Shown here in pieces: positions 17,532-25,321 of a stretch of 55,927 bases of DNA (position 1 is the first letter of the stretch; each line of letters opens with the position of its first letter). Made by a program: the position numbers and the translations under genes. The notes beneath the pieces were generated by a model. That model made no database searches, was not told the origin of the DNA, and saw nothing but the letters and a program-made list of their open reading frames with translations. The stretch comes from Deltaproteobacteria bacterium (GTDB lineage Bacteria; Desulfobacterota; Syntrophobacteria; BM002), in the NCBI GenBank assembly GCA_022340905.1, contig JAJDNB010000176.1, positions 1-55,927 of the forward strand, given 5' to 3'.

Positions 17532-19301
17532 ATGGCAAAAAAATCCAATATGGAAGATCTGAGACGACTTATCTCAATTGGCAAGGAAAAAGGGTATCTT
17601 ACTTACGATGAGGTTAATAGCGCTCTTCCCGAAGAACTAGTATCTTCGGAGAAGATAGACGACATGATGATGATTTTCGATGAGATGGACATCGAGATCA
17701 TAGACTCGTCACAAAAAGGTAAGGTTCTCAAAGAGAAGCTCGACAAGGATGCCGAACGCATGGATGAGGAGGAGGATGCTCTGCCTTTGGAAGAAGACGC
17801 TGGAGGCAGGGTCACGGATCCGGTCAAGATGTATCTGCGCGAGATGGGTATGGTCTGCTTATTGACCAGAGAGGGAGAGGTAGAAATAGCAAAAAGGATA
17901 GAGCAAGGCGAGGAGGAAGTAATTGACGCCATTATTGATACTCCCATTGGGGTCAAGGAAATTCTTAATTTACGGGAAAAGATTGCGCAGGACAAACTTA
18001 GAGTTCGTGACGTCTTAAAAAATCTGGATGAGGATTTCGAAGAATACTCCAAGGTGGAAGAAGACCAGGAGAAAGAACAGTTACTCCAGTTGCTGGAAGA
18101 GATTCAGCAGATGTATGAAGAAAATTTGAAAAGGGAGGAACTAATCCTGGCGGGAAGCCTGGAGGGTGATGAACTGGAGACTGCCGAGGAATCTTCCCGT
18201 GCCAATAGGGAGCGCATCGCTGAACTGTTAAAGAACCTCAGCTTGGAGAAGAGACAAGTAGATCGAATTGTGAGCAAACTTCGAAGCTGTGTGGCCAGGA
18301 TCGAAAATGGTGAGGCGGAAATTGAACGATGCATGATTCGCACCGGGAAGCCAGTTCAAGAATTACGACGATTATTCCGACACGTGAAAAACAATCCCGA
18401 TTCTCTGCAGCAGATTGCTAAGGATCTCGGCCTCAAGCCGGATGAATTTCTCGAGATGGAGAAAATCATCAAAAATGGCCGACGGCGCATCCGACGGATC
18501 GGACAAGAGGCCAAAATGGATGTCCGCAGTTTAAAACAAATCATGCGGCAGGTTGATGTGGGAGAGGCCAAGGCCAAAGAGGCAAAAAGGGAACTGGTGG
18601 AGGCAAACCTTCGGTTGGTTGTAAGTATTGCAAAAAAATACACCAACAGAGGATTACAGTTCCTCGATCTCATCCAGGAGGGCAACATTGGTTTGATGAA
18701 AGCAGTGGACAAGTTTGAATATCAGCGTGGCTACAAATTCAGCACCTATGCCACTTGGTGGATTCGCCAGGCGATCACCAGAGCCATTGCTGACCAAGCC
18801 AGAACGATACGTATTCCAGTGCACATGATTGAGACCATCAACAAGCTCATCCGAACCTCAAGATACCTTGTTCAGGAATTAGGAAGGGAACCAACACCTG
18901 AGGAAATAGCTGATAAAATGGAATTTCCTCTAGAAAAGGTGAGGAAAGTTCTTAAGATTGCCAAAGAACCCATTTCGCTCGAGACTCCCATAGGGGAGGA
19001 AGAGGACAGTCATCTCGGTGATTTCATAGAGGACAAGAAAGTGACGTCACCGGTGGATGCGGTTATTAACCTCAATTTATCTGAACAAACACGCAAGGTC
19101 CTCTCCACCCTGACACCTCGGGAGGAAAAGGTACTCCGCATGCGGTTCGGTATAGGAGAAAAGGCAGACCATACCCTGGAGGAGGTGGGGCAAGATTTTG
19201 CCGTTACCAGGGAGCGTATACGTCAGATTGAGGCCAAAGCTTTGCGCAAGCTTCGACATCCAAGTAGGCGGAAAAAGCTCAAAAGCTTTATTGACAGCTA
19301 G
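17532..19301 (+). CDS. rpoD: RNA polymerase primary sigma factor RpoD (sigma-70)
   Basis: This is the housekeeping sigma factor, about 589 residues. It has an N-terminal acidic region 1.1, region 1.2 ([29 protein letters not shown]) and a non-conserved acidic insertion. Regions 2.1-2.4 follow ([41 protein letters not shown] and [14 protein letters not shown], split here for reference only), then 3.0 and 4.2 ([22 protein letters not shown]). ATG 17532 follows GGGGAG with an 8-base gap; the in-frame TTG at 17529 is not needed. It is the last gene of the yqeY-mutS2-dnaG-rpoD cluster. Confidence 0.97.
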   Translation: MAKKSNMEDLRRLISIGKEKGYLTYDEVNSALPEELVSSEKIDDMMMIFDEMDIEIIDSSQKGKVLKEKLDKDAERMDEEEDALPLEEDAGGRVTDPVKMYLREMGMVCLLTREGEVEIAKRIEQGEEEVIDAIIDTPIGVKEILNLREKIAQDKLRVRDVLKNLDEDFEEYSKVEEDQEKEQLLQLLEEIQQMYEENLKREELILAGSLEGDELETAEESSRANRERIAELLKNLSLEKRQVDRIVSKLRSCVARIENGEAEIERCMIRTGKPVQELRRLFRHVKNNPDSLQQIAKDLGLKPDEFLEMEKIIKNGRRRIRRIGQEAKMDVRSLKQIMRQVDVGEAKAKEAKRELVEANLRLVVSIAKKYTNRGLQFLDLIQEGNIGLMKAVDKFEYQRGYKFSTYATWWIRQAITRAIADQARTIRIPVHMIETINKLIRTSRYLVQELGREPTPEEIADKMEFPLEKVRKVLKIAKEPISLETPIGEEEDSHLGDFIEDKKVTSPVDAVINLNLSEQTRKVLSTLTPREEKVLRMRFGIGEKADHTLEEVGQDFAVTRERIRQIEAKALRKLRHPSRRKKLKSFIDS

Positions 19302-19369
19302 TGTTCGTAGGCTAACCCGTACCTTTGAGGCCAACCGGGTTCAGCGTTGAATGGACAGGGATATTTCCC

Positions 19370-19398
19370 TTGACAAAGGAGATTGCGGCCAATATAAA
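19370..19398 (+). promoter_or_regulatory. Strong sigma-70-type promoter for tRNA-Met
   Basis: Perfect TTGACA (19370-19375), a 17-base spacer, then TATAAA (19393-19398). The tRNA begins 50 bases later, as expected for a short tRNA leader. Confidence 0.75.
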
Positions 19399-19447
19399 AA
19401 CAAAATTCCGCATAACACCGTACGTTATGGGAATGGTGAGAGGAAAA

Positions 19448-19523
19448 GGGCCCATAGCTCAGCTGGCAGAGCCACCGGCTCATAACCGGTCGGTCCCTGG
19501 TTCGAATCCAGGTGGGCCCACCA
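19448..19523 (+). tRNA. tRNA-Met (anticodon CAU)
   Basis: The 76 bases fold into a full cloverleaf. The 7-bp acceptor is GGGCCCA/TGGGCCC with an encoded CCA. The D stem is GCTC/GAGC, and the anticodon stem ACCGG/CCGGT has loop CTCATAA. The T arm is CCTGG-TTCGAAT-CCAGG. Anticodon CAU fits elongator Met; a lysidine-modified Ile2 tRNA cannot be excluded. It lies downstream of rpoD behind its own promoter. Confidence 0.93.
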
Positions 19524-19684
19524 GCTACTGTGGCATGAAGATTGGGGTCTATTACATAAAGCAACCTGTGGAGTGGGAAGATATCTTTCTCTTCGAGGGA
19601 CAAGGATCGGTCTGGCAATGGAAGACCGAAATTCCGAGGGACTCGGAAAAAAGGGTGCGGCAAAGAGGCTGCACCCTTTTTTTA
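19524..19684 (+). other. Transcribed spacer after tRNA-Met with possible small RNA
   Basis: About 160 non-coding bases between the tRNA and the next gene end in two adjacent hairpins. One is a perfect 7-bp stem TTCCGAG/CTCGGAA with a 3-base loop (about 19631-19647); the other is the terminator at 19648-19684. This could be just the 3' trailer of the tRNA transcript or a processed small RNA. No known family is recognised. Confidence 0.35.
19648..19684 (+). terminator. Intrinsic terminator of the tRNA-Met transcript
   Basis: AAAAAAGGGTGC pairs with GCACCCTTTTTTT across a 12-base interior (GGCAAAGAGGCT). The run of seven T residues ends the hairpin. Confidence 0.8.
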
Positions 19685-19734
19685 TGCCATGGCTAGAACC
19701 AATCCTAAATCCAAAATGCAAAGGGAGGAATACC

Positions 19735-20484
19735 TTGGAAAATACCTTAAGACTTCTCATCGAGCTTCAAGAGATTGAGAAAAAGGTGAGGACTCTTGCC
19801 AAACAAAAGGCTCGTGCTCCCATACAGATCGAGATGATGAAAGAGGAAGAGAGTAAGGCGGCGGAAAAATTGGCCGAAAAACAGGAAATGCTCACATCAG
19901 CGCAACGATTCAGAAAAGAGCTAGAGCGAGAAGTCGAGGAGCTTGAGGGACGGCAAAAGAAAAGTAAGCAGAGGCTTCTAGAAGTTAAGAGTAATAAGGA
20001 GTATCAGGCCACCCTCAAGGAAATCGACGACATCGAAGATCTTGTTCGAAGGCGGGAAGACCAAGTGATTGAACAGATGGAGGTGGGCGAATCTCTGGCG
20101 AATGAAATTCGCGAGCACGAACGGTTGCTGTCCGAGGCTCACAAGAGGCTAGAACAGGAAGGTGTTCAGCTTGAAAAGGAAGCGGCTAAGGCAGATACTT
20201 TGATTGCCAGCCTCGAGGAAGAGAAGGAACGGATCAAGCCGCAGATACCTACAGAAATGTGGCAAAAATATCAAATGTTGAGCGCCAACAGAGGAGGGGT
20301 CGCTTTGGCGCCGGTCAACCAGTCCACGTGCCAGGTGTGCCATATGAACTTACCACCCCAGCTCTTTATCGATCTGCAGAGAAATGAAAGAATGATGTAC
20401 TGCCCTAATTGCCAGCGGATTCTTTACTGGGTGGGTCACGAGGCGTATAAACAGTCGTCCCAGCTTCCGGGAGAGTCCGAGTAA
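19735..20484 (+). CDS. Coiled-coil protein with C4-type zinc ribbon
   Basis: This is a protein of about 249 residues. The first about 175 form a long antiparallel-type coiled coil rich in Glu, Lys and Arg. The end carries a zinc ribbon with two CxxC pairs, CQVCHMN and YCPNCQR, separated by about 28 residues. It matches the CT398/YbgI-like 'C4-type zinc ribbon domain' family, whose members are thought to bind nucleic acid or partners; exact function is unknown. The start is TTG 19735: GGAGG lies 6 bases upstream and homologues begin near LRLLIELQEIE, while upstream in-frame ATGs fall across the tRNA terminator. The stop abuts the ATG of the RNase H gene. Confidence 0.85.
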   Translation: MENTLRLLIELQEIEKKVRTLAKQKARAPIQIEMMKEEESKAAEKLAEKQEMLTSAQRFRKELEREVEELEGRQKKSKQRLLEVKSNKEYQATLKEIDDIEDLVRRREDQVIEQMEVGESLANEIREHERLLSEAHKRLEQEGVQLEKEAAKADTLIASLEEEKERIKPQIPTEMWQKYQMLSANRGGVALAPVNQSTCQVCHMNLPPQLFIDLQRNERMMYCPNCQRILYWVGHEAYKQSSQLPGESE

Positions 20485-21129
20485 ATGGATCTGCACAATC
20501 CGGCCGACCGCAATAGAGTAAGCCGCCTTCTCGAGCTGCTGGCTAAGCGGCTAACCGGTGAATTAGTTGGTGAGGAATTTGCCGACATCAGCCGGGAAGA
20601 TTTGCGAGATTTATTTGAACAACTAGCTGTACACGTGCGAAGCTGCAACAAATGGACGAATGCTGGCAGCACCAAGCAGGACCTATCCATAATGAGCGGA
20701 TCACTCTACTGCGATGGGGCCTCGAGGGGCAATCCGGGACCCTCCGGGGCTGGCGCAGTATTTTTCGATAAAAATGGAGAGCAGGTTTTCGAATTAAGTC
20801 TTTTTCTTGACAATGCAACCAACAATGAAGCAGAGTACAAAGCCCTTATAAGGGGCCTGAGTGCGGCTGTGGATATTGGCATCAAGGATGTACAAATTTT
20901 TCTGGATTCTGAGCTGGTGGTGAACCAATTGCTCGGGACATACAAGGTTCGCAATCCTCGCTTGCTCCAATTGTTTGGGGATGCGATGTCTACGTTGCGA
21001 CTGTTCGATGAATATGCTATTTTTCATGTGAGTCGGGAATTGAATCACCAAGCAGATCGCCTGGCCAATGAGGCCATTGATCGTGGTCTGCAGGGGGGAG
21101 ACAGAGAAGCTTATCGTTCTAAGGAGTGA
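20485..21129 (+). CDS. Ribonuclease HI-family protein with N-terminal extension
   Basis: This 214-residue protein has an RNase H domain beginning at about residue 72. The four catalytic acids are present: D77 in CDGASRGNPGP, E117 in NNEAEYKAL, D141 in LDSELVVNQL and the last Asp in NHQADRLAN. It should cleave the RNA strand of RNA-DNA hybrids. The first about 70 residues (RLLELLAKRLTGELVGEEF) are helical and acidic and not part of the fold; no hybrid-binding zinc or HBD motif is visible. The ATG directly follows the stop of the zinc-ribbon gene, with GGGAGAG upstream, so translation is coupled. The stop codon overlaps the first bases of rnpB. Confidence 0.88.
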   Translation: MDLHNPADRNRVSRLLELLAKRLTGELVGEEFADISREDLRDLFEQLAVHVRSCNKWTNAGSTKQDLSIMSGSLYCDGASRGNPGPSGAGAVFFDKNGEQVFELSLFLDNATNNEAEYKALIRGLSAAVDIGIKDVQIFLDSELVVNQLLGTYKVRNPRLLQLFGDAMSTLRLFDEYAIFHVSRELNHQADRLANEAIDRGLQGGDREAYRSKE

Positions 21130-21541
21130 GAATAGAGTAGGCCAAATGATCGCTGCTCCGTTCCTGCCTCTTTGCGGCAGACGGGGGAGAGGAAAGTCCG
21201 AGCTCCACAGGGCAAGGTGCTGGGTAACGCCCAGTCCCGGTGACGGGAAGGAAAGTGCCACAGAAAGTAAACCGCCGCGGGAAACCTTTGTTTGCCGCGG
21301 TAAGGGTGAAAGGGTGAGGTAAGAGCTCACCAGCTCCAGTGGTGACACTGGAGGCTAGGTAAACCCCACCTGGAGCAAGACCGAATAGGAGAACGCCAAG
21401 GATGGCCCGTCCGAGTTCTCGGGTAGGTCGCACGAGGCCTCGAGTAATCGGGACCCTAGATGAATGATCATTGCTCCTCGGAGAGTGACCTTTGAGGGGT
21501 ACAGAACTCGGCTTATGACCTGCTCTATTCTCCCTTTTTTT
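21128..21541 (+). ncRNA. rnpB: RNase P RNA component (bacterial class A)
   Basis: This catalytic RNA matures tRNA 5' ends. Universal elements are visible: GAGGAAAGTCCGAGCTCC near 21191, the ACAGAAAG-type CR region (CCACAGAAAGTAAACCGCC), GGTAAGGGTGAAAGGGTG, and AGACCGAATAGGAG. The P1 stem is long: GAGAATAGAGTAGG (21128-21141) pairs with CCTGCTCTATTCTC (21519-21532). The T run at 21535-21541 after P1 probably serves as terminator. The 5' end overlaps the RNase H stop codon by two bases, so the RNA is either processed from that transcript or has a promoter inside the coding region. Confidence 0.93.
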
Positions 21542-21542
21542 A

Positions 21543-21798
21543 TAGCCCGGATGTTTCATGAATCACCTGCTGCGACCCCGAAACTGGGAACCCGCTTGTC
21601 GCGCAGATGCCGCTTGCGGTGCGGGACTGAGCGGAGCGGAGCGAGCGCGAATTATATGGCCGTTCTTTTTGGCGTCCTCGGGTGTCGACTCCTGCGAAGT
21701 ACCGTTCAGGCACGCCTCGAACCCGACACCCTCCGGTTGCCAAGTGGCACGCCCATCTTCATGGGCTCGCGGCAGCGATTCACGAAACATCCGGGCTA
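21543..21798. mobile_element. MITE-like element with terminal inverted repeats, no transposase
   Basis: This 256-bp GC-rich block starts directly behind the rnpB terminator. Its ends are imperfect inverted repeats: TAGCCCGGATGTTTCATGAA at the left, and at the right the complement of TAGCCCGGATGTTTCGTGAA, with 22 of the first 24 positions shared. The interior has a further stem (GGGTGTCG with CGACACCC) and no credible ORF, so it cannot move on its own. No clear target duplication was identified. A related end sequence occurs at 45779. It could be a MITE or a bacterial palindromic (REP/BIME-like) element. Confidence 0.65.
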
Positions 21799-21844
21799 GG
21801 AATCCCTTTACCCTTTCGAATTGGTCCCCATCGTCATACAGGTC

Positions 21845-22564
21845 ATGCGTGTTGTTGCCATAATCCCAGCCGCAGGTTTAGGGCGGCGCATGGGTGGTAC
21901 CCTAGAAAAGCAGTTTTTACAGCTAAGGGGAATTCCCATCCTCGCCCATACACTGCATGTGTTTGATCGGACCCCAGAGGTTGACGCTATAGTGCTGGTG
22001 GTGGCCCCGCAGCAGCGACAGTCCTTAGAAAATGAGGTTCTTGGCCCGCATCCTTGTAAGAAATTGTTTTCGGTTATAGACGGGGGACCTGAGCGACAAG
22101 ACAGTGTGGCCAATGGATTACGAGCCACTCCCCCTGAGTGCGAGCTGGTGGTGGTTCACGATGGCGTCCGACCGCTGGTAACCGTTGACTTGCTGGGGAA
22201 GGTGCTGGCGGTGGCCCATCGTCATGGAGCAGCAATAGCAGCCATACCTGCCGGTGATACCGTCAAACAGTCAGAGGATCAAAAGGTTGTTGCCACCTTA
22301 GAACGTGAAACCATCTGGTTAGCCCAGACTCCCCAGGCTTTTCATGCCGCTATTTTGCGAAGAGCTTACGAGGAGGCTGTCCGGGATCGGGTAATTGCAA
22401 CAGATGACGCTGCGTTGGCGGAACGACTTGGTGTGGCTGTGCATCTGGTCCATGGTTCTTCAGAGAATCTCAAGGTAACCACCCCATCCGACCTGGTGGT
22501 GGCGGAAGCCATTCTTGCAGAACGCGAAGCCTGTAGAGAAATACAGACGACAGAGGACAGATGA
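21845..22564 (+). CDS. ispD: 2-C-methyl-D-erythritol 4-phosphate cytidylyltransferase
   Basis: This is the third step of the MEP isoprenoid pathway, transferring CMP to MEP. The 239 residues contain IIPAAGLGRRMGG (nucleotide-binding loop), KQFLQLRGIPILAHTL, GGPERQDSVANGL, VVHDGVRPLV, TVKQ and QTPQAF, and the C-terminal NLKVTTPSDL. ATG 21845 starts the conserved RVVAIIPAAG; an upstream TTG (21821) would add eight residues. The last codons (IQTTEDR) and stop lie inside a heptamer array (ACAGACG-ACAGAGG-ACAGATG), so the C-terminal tail appears to be repeat-derived. It is followed by ispF. Confidence 0.94.
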   Translation: MRVVAIIPAAGLGRRMGGTLEKQFLQLRGIPILAHTLHVFDRTPEVDAIVLVVAPQQRQSLENEVLGPHPCKKLFSVIDGGPERQDSVANGLRATPPECELVVVHDGVRPLVTVDLLGKVLAVAHRHGAAIAAIPAGDTVKQSEDQKVVATLERETIWLAQTPQAFHAAILRRAYEEAVRDRVIATDDAALAERLGVAVHLVHGSSENLKVTTPSDLVVAEAILAEREACREIQTTEDR

Positions 22565-22767
22565 CAGACTGCAGCAAGTCAAATGGTCCATTGGTCAATC
22601 AGTCAAATGGTTATGAATGGCCTCATTGACGAACTTACAATTCAACGAATTCCTGATTTAACGAATTGACTAATCGACGATTTGACCAATTGACTAATTA
22701 ACCATCTGGCTGGTTGAAGAATTGAAGATTTGAATTACCTTTGAACCTGAAACTTGGAATTGAAAAG
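22565..22767. repeat. Repeat mosaic between ispD and ispF
   Basis: The heptamer run that ends ispD continues to about 22576. Pivot unit copy 3 follows (22577-22650, GTCAAATGG-TTATGAATGG-CCTCATTGACG), then 9-bp words (TTCAACGAA, TTTAACGAA, TTGACTAAT; 22640-22700). It ends in TTGAAGATTTGAA and CTGAAACTTGG words. Confidence 0.7.
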
Positions 22768-23256
22768 ATGATCCGGATAGGCTTTGGTTATGATGCACAT
22801 CGCTTAGTTGCTGGAAGAGATTTGATTCTCGGAGGAGTAAATATTCCCTATGACCTTGGCCTGCAGGGTCACTCTGACGCTGACGTGTTGATTCATGCCG
22901 CCTGTGATGCACTGCTCGGAGCTGCGGGGTTGGGAGATCTGGGGAAACATTTTCCAGATACTGATCCGGAGCTGGAAGGATTTTCTAGCCTTCTCATTCT
23001 GAAAAAGGTTGCGAGCATGGTGCGGCATGAAGGTTTTGAGGTGCAAAATCTAGACAGCACAGTGGTGGCCGAAGCACCGAAACTCGCTCCATACATTGAA
23101 GAGATGACTGTTGCAATTGCTGATGCCTTGGAGATAAACCCTGGGCAAGTGAGCATTAAGGCCACGACTACTGAAGGTATGGGCTTCACCGGGAGAGGAG
23201 AGGGCATGGCCGCTTATGCGGTGGCTGTCCTTAGGGTAGGCCAGGATGCTGAGTAA
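22768..23256 (+). CDS. ispF: 2-C-methyl-D-erythritol 2,4-cyclodiphosphate synthase
   Basis: This is the fifth enzyme of the MEP pathway, a trimeric zinc enzyme that cyclises CDP-ME 2-phosphate with release of CMP. The 162 residues include IRIGFGYDAHRL (metal-binding Asp and His), GLQGHSDADVLIHAACDALLG, GDLGKHFPDTDP and IKATTTEGMGFTGRGEG. All conserved blocks are intact. The start is ATG 22768; the in-frame TTG 22741 lies in repeat sequence. The pairing with ispD is the usual one, though here they are separated by 203 bases of repeats. Confidence 0.96.
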   Translation: MIRIGFGYDAHRLVAGRDLILGGVNIPYDLGLQGHSDADVLIHAACDALLGAAGLGDLGKHFPDTDPELEGFSSLLILKKVASMVRHEGFEVQNLDSTVVAEAPKLAPYIEEMTVAIADALEINPGQVSIKATTTEGMGFTGRGEGMAAYAVAVLRVGQDAE

Positions 23257-23605
23257 TCGGGAAATACAGCGGACAGCTGGCAAACAATCAGTCATTTCTT
23301 CGCGCTCGCTTCGCTTCGCTCAGGCCCGCAAGCGGGTCCCTAGTTAGCCTTCGGCGTCATTAGGTCATTATGCTTCGCTGTCATTTGTTGCAATAGGTCG
23401 GAGATCTGAGGTCGGAAGTCGGAGGTCAGCAGTTCCAGGTTCCAAGTTTCAAGTTACGAGTTGAAAGTTAGGACGAGTTGTGGGCTGCAGTTCTCCGTAT
23501 AACGAATAACTGATAACGTTGCATACCGCTTACTATTTGACGATTTGACGAGTCGACCATTTGACTAGTCGACGATTTCTGCGACTTTAACGGGAAGTAC
23601 AAAAT
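23257..23605. repeat. Repeat mosaic between ispF and cysS
   Basis: After dispersed unit copy 4 (23264-23405) come heptamers (GGTCGGAGATCTGAGGTCGG, 23396-23430) and CAAGTTTCAAGTTACGAG words. A TAACGAATAACTGATAACG block (23500-23520) follows, then 9-bp words (TTTGACGAT, GACGATTTC, TGCGACTTT; 23535-23595) that reach the cysS ribosome site. Confidence 0.72.
23264..23405. repeat. Dispersed ~115-bp repeat, copy 4 of 5 (with insertion)
   Basis: The core TTCGGCGTCATTAGGTCATT and CGCTGTCATTTGTTGCAATAGG is recognisable. About 45 extra bases rich in CGCTCGCTTCGCTTCGC and CCCGCAAGCGGG (itself a small hairpin) separate it from the CAGCGGACAGCTGG start. Confidence 0.7.
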
Positions 23606-25096
23606 ATGCCTATCCGGATTTACAATACTTTGAGCAGTCAAAAGGAATCTTTTGTCCCTTTGCAGGCCGATCGAGTTTTAATGTACATCTGTGGAATCAC
23701 GGCCTATGATTTCTGCCATGTCGGACACGCCCGATCGGCCGTTGTTTTCGATGTTATCTATCGTTATCTGAAATATCGCGGATTCGATGTGGTTTGCGTA
23801 CGGAATTTTACCGACGTTGATGACAAGATTATCAAGAGAGCCCAAGAAGAGGGTACGGAATCTCAAACCATTGCTGAACGTTACATCGAGGCTTTTTATG
23901 AAGACATGGATAAGTTAGATGTGATCAGGCCGGACTATGAACCTCGGGCAACCGAGTTTATTCCGGAGATGATAGCACTCATCGAAATTTTGATTGGAAA
24001 GGGATATGCTTATGAGGTCGACGGCAATGTTTACTTTGCGGTGGAAAAATTCTCCGATTATGGAAAACTTTCGAAGCGCAAACTGGATGACATGATTGCC
24101 GGTGCTCGAGTTGCGGTGGAGGTCGGCAAGAAGAATCCCATGGATTTTGCTTTGTGGAAAGCAAGCAAACCAGGAGAGCCGGCATGGCCAAGCCCGTGGG
24201 GAGAGGGGCGTCCAGGGTGGCATATAGAATGTTCTGCTATGAGCACCAAATACTTGGGCAACACTTTTGATATTCACGGTGGTGGCAAAGACCTCATTTT
24301 CCCGCACCATGAGAACGAGATTGCTCAGTCTGAAGCCGCCTTTGGCAAAATATTCGCCAGATATTGGGTGCACAATGGTTTCGTGAATATTAACCAGGAA
24401 AAGATGTCTAAGTCTCTGGGCAATTTCTTCACTATTCGCGAGGTATATGAACGCTATCAGCCAGAGGTTTTGCGTTTATTTCTTCTCACAAGCCACTACC
24501 GGAGCCCGGTGGATTTTTCCCCTGAAAGCATGGCTGAGGCGGAGAGAGGTGTGGAGAGATTGTATCACACCATAGAGCAGGTAAACGAATTTGCCGGAGA
24601 TCTTAGCAGTTCGGAACAGCTACCTACCAGCAAGGACCCTGAATTCAACAGCCTGCGGGATAAAATCAATAGTGTTTTGACAAAGTTTCACGATGATATG
24701 GATGACGATTTCAACACTGCGGCAGCTCTGGGGCAGCTGTTTGATTTGTCCAGGGCCTTGAATCGATTTCAGGACAGTCGCTCACGCAAGCCTACTCGTG
24801 AGGAGAAAAAGCTCCTTGCACAGGGAATGCACCGCTTGCGCGAATGTGCCAATGTTCTGGGTCTTTTGCAGCGGTCACCCGAAGAATTCTTCCGAGATCA
24901 AAGACAAATGTTACTGGCTAAATTGGGTATAGACGAGGAGGAAGTCGAAGGGCTTATCGCAGAAAGGGTCCAGGCGAGGAAAGTGAAAGACTGGGCCCGT
25001 GCTGATGAGATAAGGGACAAGCTGGCCGAGATGTCCATAATCGTTGAAGACAAGCCCGAGGGCACCCGCTGGCGAGTCAAAACGGCCAGCGAGTAA
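23606..25096 (+). CDS. cysS: Cysteinyl-tRNA synthetase
   Basis: This class I aminoacyl-tRNA synthetase has 496 residues. The HIGH-type motif is HVGHARSA near residue 37. The zinc ligands are visible as Cys in YICGITAYD, GWHIECSAMS, and HHENEIAQSEA. The KMSKS motif is EKMSKSLGNFF at about 267. The C-terminal anticodon-binding region includes ARKVKDWARADEIRDKLAEMSI, a conserved CysRS ending. The ATG at 23606 begins the expected MPIRIYNTLS. It is monocistronic and convergent with glnS. Confidence 0.97.
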   Translation: MPIRIYNTLSSQKESFVPLQADRVLMYICGITAYDFCHVGHARSAVVFDVIYRYLKYRGFDVVCVRNFTDVDDKIIKRAQEEGTESQTIAERYIEAFYEDMDKLDVIRPDYEPRATEFIPEMIALIEILIGKGYAYEVDGNVYFAVEKFSDYGKLSKRKLDDMIAGARVAVEVGKKNPMDFALWKASKPGEPAWPSPWGEGRPGWHIECSAMSTKYLGNTFDIHGGGKDLIFPHHENEIAQSEAAFGKIFARYWVHNGFVNINQEKMSKSLGNFFTIREVYERYQPEVLRLFLLTSHYRSPVDFSPESMAEAERGVERLYHTIEQVNEFAGDLSSSEQLPTSKDPEFNSLRDKINSVLTKFHDDMDDDFNTAAALGQLFDLSRALNRFQDSRSRKPTREEKKLLAQGMHRLRECANVLGLLQRSPEEFFRDQRQMLLAKLGIDEEEVEGLIAERVQARKVKDWARADEIRDKLAEMSIIVEDKPEGTRWRVKTASE

Positions 25097-25321
25097 AGCT
25101 AATTAGTCAAATGGTCGATTGGTCAATTGGGAAATTAGGCAAATCGTTAGGGTCGTAAAAGTCGTAGAAATCGTCAATTCAGCTCGCAGCTCTTAGCTCA
25201 CGGCTCACAGGGACAAAACCCTCGAATAACCAATAACTAATAACGGATAACGACACTGCCTACCGCCAGGCCGTGAGCTACACCGAAGGGCTGCCAGTTG
25301 CCCGCTGCCTGCCGTCTGCTA
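25097..25321. repeat. Repeat mosaic in the convergent cysS/glnS spacer
   Basis: It holds GTCAAATGGTCGATTGGTC words, reverse-sense 9-bp words (GTCGTAAAA, GTCGTAGAA; 25150-25178), AGCTCGCAGCTCTTAGCTC, ATAACTAATAACGGATAACG and a CTGCCAGTTGCCCGCTGCC stretch. No intrinsic terminator was seen for either gene. Confidence 0.65.

Noticed and set aside
19302..19369. Intrinsic terminator of rpoD from AACCCG/CGGGTT
   Set aside because: The stem is only about six pairs with a long loop and no T run follows, so read-through or Rho termination is equally likely.
21464..21966. Overlapping ORFs across the MITE-like element on both strands
   Set aside because: They span rnpB, the element and the ispD start, have high-GC shadow composition, and share no transposase motif.
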